Of a stretch of DNA of 64,000 nucleotides, positions 24,988-31,737 are shown in pieces; the stretch's first letter is position 1; the number at the start of each line of letters is the position of its first letter. The position numbers and the translations under genes are program-made. The notes under the pieces were generated by a model, which had not been told where the DNA came from, did not search any database, and saw only the letters and a program-made list of their open reading frames with translations. The DNA comes from Martinezella tropici (lineage in GTDB: Bacteria > Pseudomonadota > Alphaproteobacteria > Rhizobiales > Rhizobiaceae): assembly GCF_003287875.1 (NCBI RefSeq), contig NZ_QMKK01000054.1:620001-684000 (forward strand), given 5' to 3'.

Positions 24988-26316
24988 ATGATTGCTCCCA
25001 TCGCTGCCGCCGAAACGCGCGGCAAACTTCCCTTTTACCGGCATCTCTACGTGCAGGTTCTGACCGCCATTGCCGCCGGTATCCTGCTTGGCCATTATTA
25101 TCCGCAGCTCGGCACATCGTTGCAGCCGCTCGGCGATGCCTTCATCAAACTGGTGCGCATGGTCATTGCGCCCGTCATCTTCCTGACGGTTACGACCGGC
25201 ATCGCCGGCATGTCGGACTTGAAGAAGTTCGGCCGCGTCGTCGGCAAGTCGTTCATCTACTTCCTGACCTTCTCGACCCTGGCGCTGATCGTCGGTCTTA
25301 TCGTTGCCAACGTCGTGCAGCCGGGCGCCGGCATGCACATCAATCCGGCGACGCTGGATACGAAGGCCGTCAACAACTATGCAGCACAAGCCCATGACGC
25401 GTCGGTTGTCGGCTTCCTGATGAACATCATCCCGGACACGATCGTCGGCGCTTTCGCCAAGGGCGATATTCTCCAGGTGCTGTTCTTCTCGGTGGTCTTC
25501 GGCATTGCGCTCGGCGCCGCCGGCGAACGTGGCCGCCCGGTGACTGACTTCCTGCAGGCACTGACCACCCCGATCTTCCGCATGGTCGCGCTTCTGATGA
25601 AGTTCGCGCCGATCGGCGCCTTCGGCGCCATGGCCTTCACCATCGGCAAGTACGGCATCGGCACCATCGCCAATCTGGCCTTCCTGATCGGTACCTTTTA
25701 CGCCACGTCGCTGCTGTTCGTGCTCGTCGTGCTCGGCGCCGTCGCGCGCTATAACGGATTTTCGATCCTTGCGCTGATCCGCTATATCAAGGAAGAGCTG
25801 TTGCTGGTGCTTGGCACCTCATCGTCTGAAGCCGCACTGCCGGGCCTGATGAACAAGATGGAGCGTGCAGGCTGCAAGCGTTCCGTCGTCGGCCTTGTCA
25901 TCCCGACGGGCTATTCCTTCAACCTCGACGGCACCAATATCTATATGACACTGGCGGCGCTGTTCATCGCCCAGGCAACCGATACGCCGCTGTCGCTCGG
26001 GGATCAGGTGCTGCTGCTGCTGGTGGCCATGCTGAGCTCCAAGGGGGCCGCCGGCATCACTGGTGCGGGCTTTATCACGCTTGCCGCCACGCTTGCGGTC
26101 GTGCCTTCGGTTCCGATCGCCGGCATGGCGCTGATCCTCGGGATCGACCGTTTCATGTCGGAATGCCGCGCCCTGACGAACTTCGTCGGCAATGCAGTTG
26201 CCACGATCGTCGTAGCCCGCTGGGAAAACGAGCTCGACCAGACCAAGTTTGCGGCCGCCATGGCGGGGCAATTGAGCGAGGAAATCGAGGTGCCTGCCTT
26301 GCAGGCGGCCGAGTAG
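24988..26316 (+). CDS. dctA: C4-dicarboxylate:proton symporter DctA
   Basis: This 442-residue transporter of the DAACS family takes up succinate, fumarate and malate, the main carbon supply of rhizobial bacteroids. The ATG at 24988 is set by AAAGGAGG immediately upstream. Signatures include KLVRMVIAPVIFLTVTTGIAG near residue 55, the serine-rich re-entrant loop VLGTSSSEAALP near residue 275 and the substrate-binding PTGYSFNLDGTNIYM near residue 310. Eight hydrophobic helices are evident. It is divergent from dctBD and controlled by the sigma-54 promoter upstream. Confidence 0.96.
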   Translation: MIAPIAAAETRGKLPFYRHLYVQVLTAIAAGILLGHYYPQLGTSLQPLGDAFIKLVRMVIAPVIFLTVTTGIAGMSDLKKFGRVVGKSFIYFLTFSTLALIVGLIVANVVQPGAGMHINPATLDTKAVNNYAAQAHDASVVGFLMNIIPDTIVGAFAKGDILQVLFFSVVFGIALGAAGERGRPVTDFLQALTTPIFRMVALLMKFAPIGAFGAMAFTIGKYGIGTIANLAFLIGTFYATSLLFVLVVLGAVARYNGFSILALIRYIKEELLLVLGTSSSEAALPGLMNKMERAGCKRSVVGLVIPTGYSFNLDGTNIYMTLAALFIAQATDTPLSLGDQVLLLLVAMLSSKGAAGITGAGFITLAATLAVVPSVPIAGMALILGIDRFMSECRALTNFVGNAVATIVVARWENELDQTKFAAAMAGQLSEEIEVPALQAAE

Positions 26317-26342
26317 GCTTCGCATCATCCTCCCAAGGATGG

Positions 26343-26366
26343 AACGGCCCCTTCGGGGGCCGTTTC
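26343..26366 (+). terminator. terminator-like hairpin of dctA
   Basis: AACGGCCCC and GGGGCCGTT flank a TTCG loop directly downstream of dctA. The following T-run is only three bases long, so efficiency is uncertain. Confidence 0.65.
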
Positions 26367-26441
26367 AGCTCCGGCAGCCGGCCGGTCACAGTTTCGTGTA
26401 TCGACCGCAACAAGCCGTGCAACTGTCCTCATCAACAGCAG

Positions 26442-26459
26442 GCTTCATAAAACTGTCAC
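26442..26459 (+). promoter_or_regulatory. candidate PHO box
   Basis: The sequence GCTTCATAAAACTGTCAC contains TCATAAA-N-CTGTCA, matching 13 of 18 positions of the PhoB box (CTGTCATAAATCTGTCAT) and all of its core. It lies about 150 bases upstream of the Nudix gene. The rest of the 26317-26609 interval holds only the dctA hairpin and a 25-codon GTG-started frame at about 26526 that is too short to call. Confidence 0.4.
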
Positions 26460-26609
26460 TGCAACGGCTCACAGCATCATACTGACAGTTGTGTAATTCG
26501 ACGGAGCCGCAGGACAGGAGGCAGCGTGTCGGAGACGGATTTTATGAGCGCACACTTGCCGGTTTTGGGGCGGATTTGCCTCTATCGGCCTTGCCGCGGG
26601 TAGCTGCGC

Positions 26610-27143
26610 ATGGCGTCTTCAATATCAGGGCAGCATAAGGCCTTGAGGCGTTCGGAGAGTTTCCTGTCAGAACTTGCTTCCCATGCGGATGCGCTGCTTC
26701 ATGGCCGCGTCCACGAACAATATGCTGCGATCTGCTATAGGAAAGAAGTCGAATGCGACGATGCCGTGATGCTCGTCGTCACCAGCCGGGAAAGCGGGCG
26801 CTGGGTCATTCCGAAGGGTTGGCCGATCAAGGGCAAGAAACCCCATGAGGTCGCAGCCATCGAGGCTTATGAGGAGGCCGGCGTGCGCGGAAAAGTGAAG
26901 AAGAAGCCTTTCGGCTACTTCACCTATCTGAAGCAGCTTGCCGACGGCAATCGCGTTCCCTGCATCGTCGAGCTGCATCTGCTTGAGGTCGATCAGGTGC
27001 TGCAGGACTTCCCGGAGCGAGGCCAGCGCCGCGTCGAATGGGTTTCTTTCACCGAAGCGGCCAATCGCGTGCGCGAGCCGGAGCTCAAGGGTCTCCTGCT
27101 TGCGGCCGAACGGAAGATACGCAAGGCAAGAAGCAAAAAGTAG
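26610..27143 (+). CDS. Nudix hydrolase (DIPP-like) with altered Nudix box
   Basis: This 177-residue protein has the Nudix fold of diphosphoinositol/diadenosine-polyphosphate hydrolases. RWVIPKGWPIKGK near residue 65 leads into the box HEVAAIEAYEEAGV, where the catalytic glutamates of REUxEExGU are kept but the arginine is isoleucine. The family hydrolyses nucleoside diphosphates linked to another moiety. It is monocistronic. A possible PHO box lies upstream. The substitution could alter metal geometry or be neutral; substrate is unknown. Confidence 0.87.
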   Translation: MASSISGQHKALRRSESFLSELASHADALLHGRVHEQYAAICYRKEVECDDAVMLVVTSRESGRWVIPKGWPIKGKKPHEVAAIEAYEEAGVRGKVKKKPFGYFTYLKQLADGNRVPCIVELHLLEVDQVLQDFPERGQRRVEWVSFTEAANRVREPELKGLLLAAERKIRKARSKK

Positions 27144-27451
27144 CCTTCGTGGCCATGGATGGTGCTGGCCCATCGGATTTCGTGGCTGTGAACGATCGCA
27201 AACTAGGTCTCCAGAAGCACTCGGCTATTTGTGACCGTAACGTGCAGCGGTATCACCTAATATTAAAATATGACATGAGCCGAGAGCCAGACGACGGGCA
27301 GCTATGCGCTTCCATGCTTGCCCTTGCCGCATTGATGCCTATATTGACCCAGCGTTCGGCCGTGTCTGTTTAGGTCGATATGCCTCATGGCTGCAATAGC
27401 TGCCTTCACCCGGCAACGAGCTGGCCGGCGGACTTTGGAAGGAGAAATTTC
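27144..27451. other. intergenic stretch without recognisable gene
   Basis: About 300 bases between the Nudix gene and the small HTH gene. I see no supported open frame, RNA or strong inverted repeat. The AT-rich part around 27250-27280 may hold the promoter of the HTH gene. Confidence 0.5.
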
Positions 27452-27697
27452 ATGTCCATTACTCCGAATAATATCGATAGTTCAAAGGTTTCTACCGTTC
27501 CCCATGGGGAAATCGCAGCTGCCGTACGGCAGGCGCGTGAAGCCATCGGTTATACGGTTGACGATCTGTCTGAAACCTGTGGTCTCACCAGTGAGGAAAT
27601 CATTGAAATCGAGGCTGGTGCAGAAGCGGATTCGGCGAAACTTCGCCGCATTGCCACCGCATTGCAGGTTCCGCCATCGACTTTTTTCGTCGTCTGA
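27452..27697 (+). CDS. small XRE-family helix-turn-helix protein
   Basis: This 81-residue protein consists almost wholly of a Cro/CI-type helix-turn-helix: AAAVRQAREAIGYTVDDLSE, then CGLTSEEIIEIEAGAEAD and KLRRIATALQVPPSTFF. The ATG at 27452 has GGAAGGAG upstream. Without an effector domain it could be a small DNA-binding regulator of its own or nearby genes; no operator was identified. It is followed by a GC-rich hairpin. Confidence 0.85.
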   Translation: MSITPNNIDSSKVSTVPHGEIAAAVRQAREAIGYTVDDLSETCGLTSEEIIEIEAGAEADSAKLRRIATALQVPPSTFFVV

Positions 27698-27703
27698 ACA
27701 AGC

Positions 27704-27731
27704 GGCGCACTTCGGTGCGCCCCTTCATTTC
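27704..27731 (+). terminator. terminator of the small HTH gene
   Basis: GGCGCAC-TTCG-GTGCGCC is a perfect seven-base stem with a stable UUCG tetraloop, followed by a pyrimidine-rich CCCTTCATTTCTC tail, six bases after the stop codon. Confidence 0.75.
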
Positions 27732-27972
27732 TCTCGCGGAAAATCGCAGAACACCGGCCTCTAGCTCGCTTGCAATATGGCCGCGCACGACATAGCGCAG
27801 GGCGATGTTCATTTTCTCGTATTCCTTCCCACCTTCGTTCTGCGATCCGGATTGGCGTGAAAGCCTTTCCGGTCGAATTCGCAGATCCGCGAAGCGCATA
27901 TGTTTTTTACCGGGCTCCGATGAAGGCGGTTGGCCGTGCGTGGTTAGTAGCCATCAGAACATGTCCGCTGCC

Positions 27973-28011
27973 ATGTAGCTCTGAGAAATGTAGCTCGGGG
28001 ACATGTAGCTT
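27973..28011. repeat. three ATGTAGCT units with 15-base period
   Basis: ATGTAGCTC, ATGTAGCTC and ATGTAGCTT start at 27973, 27988 and 28003. They lie in the 27732-28267 interval, in which I see no gene; its right half (28040-28240) is AT-rich. Confidence 0.55.
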
Positions 28012-28267
28012 AGCTCACAAGGAAATCCGTTCATGGAGCCTTTAGGCGAAATTTCCATAATTATACACTATAAAGCAAGCAGGGAACGTTTCCATAGCTG
28101 ATATTCACGGTTTTTGTTGTAGCGATACTGGTCAAACTCGTTTTGGGGCTCTACTTTGGTCACGTTAAATTGTTGATTTCTAATAGTAATACTTTTATCG
28201 ATGCAACGTATCGCGGCATAGGCCTGTGATGGGCTGGGGTTGAGGACGCTAAATAGGGCAAGTTGGC

Positions 28268-28735
28268 ATGGGGCGGAATGGTAAGAATTTTGGCGCCGGC
28301 CCTGATGTCGGCGGACGGTTTGTTCGTTCGAATCCCTCTAGAACTCCTGGCCCTGCGCCAAAGGCAGATGATATCGCTCGCGACATGACGTTGTTGAGCA
28401 AGCTGGTCATGAAAAGAAGATACGCAGGGATCGAACGAACTGCCGTTCAGGATCGGCAGGATTTCTCCGGCGAAAATTCCGGCAATCTCCGAAATCTTGC
28501 GTTCGAGCCGATCGAAATCAGCCTCGACGACGATGGCGAAGTTCAGATTGTCGATTCCGTCACGCGTGCGGTGGAGTTCCTGACGACACAATGGCCGGTG
28601 CGCTATGGAGAGGCATTCGAAGACGCGCTTCACATCTGCATAGACGGCATCGCGGGCAGGGCGTCGCCGCAGCAGGTTCGATCTGCATTCATCGCGGCCG
28701 CCAAGGCGGCTGGCATCCTCGTGAACTCTGAATGA
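28268..28735 (+). CDS. DUF982 protein
   Basis: This 155-residue protein has a disordered basic N-terminus of about 50 residues and a C-terminal DUF982 domain. The domain is recognised by VTRAVEFLTTQWPVRYGEAF, ALHICIDGIAGRAS and AFIAAAKAAGI, the typical W-P and C-x(n)-G-x-AA spacing. DUF982 proteins are common, often in several copies, in rhizobia; their function is not established. The long N-terminal tail is unusual compared with the normal size of about 80-100 residues, so the true start may be an internal ATG (for example near residue 40). Confidence 0.75.
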   Translation: MGRNGKNFGAGPDVGGRFVRSNPSRTPGPAPKADDIARDMTLLSKLVMKRRYAGIERTAVQDRQDFSGENSGNLRNLAFEPIEISLDDDGEVQIVDSVTRAVEFLTTQWPVRYGEAFEDALHICIDGIAGRASPQQVRSAFIAAAKAAGILVNSE

Positions 28736-28849
28736 AGAGCGGCCAGCCGTTTTTCAGCGATGCCGACTGCCCATTGGCCCGTCTTGGCGGTTCTCTTCAA
28801 AAGGCGGCCGAACGGGAATTGGCCATAGGGATACGAGGAGGTCCGGCCG

Positions 28850-29002
28850 ATGCATGTTGCAGACGACCGAACCTCCCGACCATCGCAATTTGGCGGTTGC
28901 GATAGTTGCAAAGATGTCGCCTGCTACTGGCATATCGTCCATACGCGAAACGACGTGAGAAGTCTGATTGCGCCTGACTTTGGAAAGCCGACATTAGAGT
29001 GA
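28850..29002 (+). CDS. small Cys/His-containing protein, unknown (50 aa)
   Basis: A 50-residue frame starts at ATG 28850, with GAGGAGG eight bases upstream. It contains GGCDSCKDVACYWH, a possible metal-binding cluster. No family is recognised. The strong ribosome site is the main argument; coding is not proven. Confidence 0.4.
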   Translation: MHVADDRTSRPSQFGGCDSCKDVACYWHIVHTRNDVRSLIAPDFGKPTLE

Positions 29003-29154
29003 GCAATAACCTAACCCTGGCTGCTTGTTTGTTTCGCAACGTCACAGCGGCCGGTCGATGGCGCATGATACGGCCTTATGTTCGCGCCAGGATTGCTCGA
29101 AGCGATCTTTGATCGATCCTCAGTGAAGATGACGAATAGGGTGGATGGCCGTTG

Positions 29155-29199
29155 GGGAGGCTCGACGTACCTTCAAGGGTCCGCCCCGTCGAGCCTCCC
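29155..29199. repeat. 13-base perfect inverted repeat in a gene-poor stretch
   Basis: GGGAGGCTCGACG and CGTCGAGCCTCCC flank a 19-base loop. The surrounding 29003-29634 interval has no supported gene and becomes AT-rich towards 29450-29560, probably the promoter region of the porin gene. No T-run follows on either side. Confidence 0.6.
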
Positions 29200-29634
29200 A
29201 CTGCAGCGGATCGATGTCTGCAGTAGCAGCAAAAAGCTGCAGATCAGTCCGGCGTCTGTCCATATCGAAAGCGACAGCGCGTATCGGATTGCGTCACCAC
29301 TAAGTGCTCACAAACAATCGGCTTTCTCTGATCGAGAAGGGGTGTTGCGAACTGCTGCATCCTGATTCCAGGATGCTGGAACGACGCGGTGTAAAATCGA
29401 CCCCTTCCGTTGCGGTCTATGGCAACAAAGGAATCCATCGCGACTCACAAGTAAATATGAAGTCATACTTCAATACATATTACGACAATTCTGTACAAAT
29501 TAAGTATGTATTCCGAAAATATATATTAGTGATGGCGTATTTACAGCTATAAACACGCCTATATTATGGCGTCGACGTGGACTTTCACCAGTTACATGTT
29601 GAATCTCGTGAATTCCTTCGAGGAGAATTTTCGA

Positions 29635-30330
29635 ATGCGCAAGTTTTTGGGATCTACCGCTTTCCTTCTGACGATGGTTGCGGCAAGTGCGGGCTATGCG
29701 GCCGATCTTGCCGTCTCGACACCGCCAGAGGCTCCCGCCGAGACGGCACCGGTATTTTCATGGACAGGCTTCTATGTCGGTTTGAATGCGGGCGGTGGTT
29801 TTGGCGGCAATGACAATGTTGGTTTCCACTCGTTCGGGAGTTATCTCGGCAGGTTTGGCAAGATCGAGGGATCGGGTTTCCTCGGCGGTGGCCAGATCGG
29901 CTACAACTATCAGTTCGATCCCAACTGGGTGATCGGCCTCGAAGCCGATTTCCAGGGCGCTGACATCAGTGATTCCTTCAGAAGCGATATAGCGAGCGCC
30001 TCATCGAAGATCGACTGGTACGGCACAGTCCGTCCCCGCATCGGTTACTCATTTGACAATACCCTGATCTACGGCACCGGCGGTCTTGCCTACGGTCACA
30101 TCAAGTACAAGGGCTCTTTAGCCGGCGTCGGCAGCTTCGACGACGACGCAACCAAGGCGGGCTGGACCGTTGGCGCAGGTGTCGAACACGCCTTCACCGA
30201 CCACATCACGGCAAAACTCGAGTATCAGTATGTGGATTTCGGGAGCAAGAACATGGGCGGTGACGCGCTCTCTACCAAGGCCAGCCCCGACTTTCACGCC
30301 ATCCGTGTCGGCTTGAACTATAAGTTCTGA
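29635..30330 (+). CDS. outer-membrane beta-barrel porin (Omp25/RopB-like)
   Basis: This 231-residue outer-membrane protein starts at ATG 29635, preceded by CGAGGAGAA. The signal peptide ends SAGYAADLA. WTGFYVGLNAGGGFGG near residue 42 is the opening strand of the rhizobial Omp25/RopB family, followed by alternating strands (GGQIGYNYQF, VIGLEADFQGAD, GTVRPRIGYSFD, AKLEYQYVDFG) and the terminal HAIRVGLNYKF ending in Phe, as needed for barrel insertion. Eight strands are likely. Such proteins affect envelope stability and host interaction. Confidence 0.92.
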   Translation: MRKFLGSTAFLLTMVAASAGYAADLAVSTPPEAPAETAPVFSWTGFYVGLNAGGGFGGNDNVGFHSFGSYLGRFGKIEGSGFLGGGQIGYNYQFDPNWVIGLEADFQGADISDSFRSDIASASSKIDWYGTVRPRIGYSFDNTLIYGTGGLAYGHIKYKGSLAGVGSFDDDATKAGWTVGAGVEHAFTDHITAKLEYQYVDFGSKNMGGDALSTKASPDFHAIRVGLNYKF

Positions 30331-30334
30331 CACT

Positions 30335-30358
30335 CATTTTGCCTTGAAAGACAAAATG
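30335..30358 (+). terminator. weak hairpin after the porin gene
   Basis: CATTTTG and CAAAATG form a seven-base stem five bases after the stop codon, with inner CTT/AAG pairing possible. It lacks a T-run and may only stabilise the 3' end. Confidence 0.4.
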
Positions 30359-30383
30359 TTAGCCTAAGAGAGAGGACAATAGC

Positions 30384-31574
30384 ATGGCTTTGATTGACGT
30401 AAATCTAATCAATGACGGCACGACCACCATCAATAGCAGCAATGCCGGTAACTCGTCCGACACGCTCCAACTGAACCTAGTTTCCAACGGCACGGTCATA
30501 GTCGATGGCGTGGACGTCAATATCAGCAGTCTTGTTGGTACTGGCGCGCTTTCGAACACAACGATCGAAGCCATCAACGGTGCCAATGTGACGCTCAATG
30601 CCGGCCTTGCGAATATCGGAGCCGGTTCGACCTATACTTATGCGATCGGCGCTGGCTCCAGCATTAACGTCGAAGCCAGTGCGCTCAACGTCGGTTTGCT
30701 GAACGGCGTCACCGTGGACTTTGCCAATGCCAATGGCACCGGCTTGTTCTCATACGATCCCGGTCTCGTCAATTTGAACATTTCGACGCCACCGAATGTC
30801 ACGAACGTTCAGAGCGGCGACAGGATCGAAATCGTGGGTTCAAACTCGGTCCAGCAGTCCGGCAATACCGTCACCTTTTACGGCGCGTTGGGTATCCTGA
30901 GCCCGCTCGGCTCCTATACGATCCCGGCGGGCGTCACTTATACCTACGACCCCAGCACAGATACGCTGACGTTTACGAGCTGCTTTCTGCGCGGCACACT
31001 CATCCGGACGCCGGAAGATAATATTCCGGTCGAGGATCTGCGGGTCGGCGATCTCGTCGTCACTCACAAGGGTGTGGCTGAGATCAAATGGGTCGGCCGT
31101 CGCCGGATTGATCCCAAGGCGATCGACAAGCCCCGCGACACGCTCCCGATCCGTATCCAGGCGGGCGCTATCGCGGAAAATATTCCCGCTCGCGATCTCT
31201 ATGTCTCTCCCGATCATTGCATGTTCCTGGAAGAATCGCTGATCCCGGCCAAGTTCCTCATCAACGGCTCGACGATCACGCAGGAGGCGACGCTGGCCCC
31301 ATTCGAATATTTCCATATCGAGTTGGAGCAGCATGCGATCGTCCTTGCCGAGGGAGCACAGACCGAAACCTATCTCGATCTTGGTGGGCGTCTTTCCTTC
31401 CTCGAGCCGGGCGTATTGCGGTTCGGCTCTCTTGCCGATGCGGCGACGCGGACCTGGAATGACTGGTGCTATCCTCCGGTCTATGCGGGCAAGGTGCTTG
31501 AACAGGCGCGCGCGTCTCTTGAAAAGCGGGCCGAGGAAATGGGCTATTTCGTCCGAGAAGCTCAGGCATCCTGA
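30384..31574 (+). CDS. Hint-domain surface/secreted protein
   Basis: This 396-residue protein has two parts. Residues 1-200 are low-complexity, rich in Asn, Gly, Thr and Val (beta-solenoid-like repeats such as NGVTVDFANANGTG), with no signal peptide. From about residue 205 a Hint_2 domain begins at SCFLRGTLIRTPEDNIPVED followed by LRVGDLVVTHKG and SPDHCMFLE near residue 275. The initial Cys and the later His are the residues used for self-cleavage in intein/hedgehog-type domains. The C-terminal 100 residues follow Hint_2 proteins (NDWCYPPVYAG). It may be exported by type I secretion and processed by itself, which is inference. It lies 53 bases after the porin gene. Confidence 0.82.
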   Translation: MALIDVNLINDGTTTINSSNAGNSSDTLQLNLVSNGTVIVDGVDVNISSLVGTGALSNTTIEAINGANVTLNAGLANIGAGSTYTYAIGAGSSINVEASALNVGLLNGVTVDFANANGTGLFSYDPGLVNLNISTPPNVTNVQSGDRIEIVGSNSVQQSGNTVTFYGALGILSPLGSYTIPAGVTYTYDPSTDTLTFTSCFLRGTLIRTPEDNIPVEDLRVGDLVVTHKGVAEIKWVGRRRIDPKAIDKPRDTLPIRIQAGAIAENIPARDLYVSPDHCMFLEESLIPAKFLINGSTITQEATLAPFEYFHIELEQHAIVLAEGAQTETYLDLGGRLSFLEPGVLRFGSLADAATRTWNDWCYPPVYAGKVLEQARASLEKRAEEMGYFVREAQAS

Positions 31575-31591
31575 CATACAGCCGAGCAGCA

Positions 31592-31621
31592 AGCTCCGGA
31601 CGGCGACGGCTGCCCGGAGCT
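31592..31621 (+). terminator. hairpin after the Hint gene
   Basis: AGCTCCGG and CCGGAGCT form a perfect eight-base stem with a 14-base loop, 18 bases after the stop codon. No T-run follows. Confidence 0.4.
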
Positions 31622-31737
31622 GAAGCAGGCGATAAGCGCAAGCCGGCATTCTCGTCATCCGTATCAGTGATGCGTCCACGAGTTTGCCCGTTTGCCATAT
31701 CGCTCATTTGTTTGTCTCCAGTGCCTGGGAGTAATGG

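Noticed and set aside
26526..26603. 25-codon GTG-started frame before the Nudix gene with a good ribosome site
   Set aside because: Too short and featureless to call; could be a leader peptide but nothing supports it.
27973..28011. CRISPR array
   Set aside because: Only three 8-9 base units with 6-7 base gaps; no repeat/spacer structure of CRISPR size and no cas genes.
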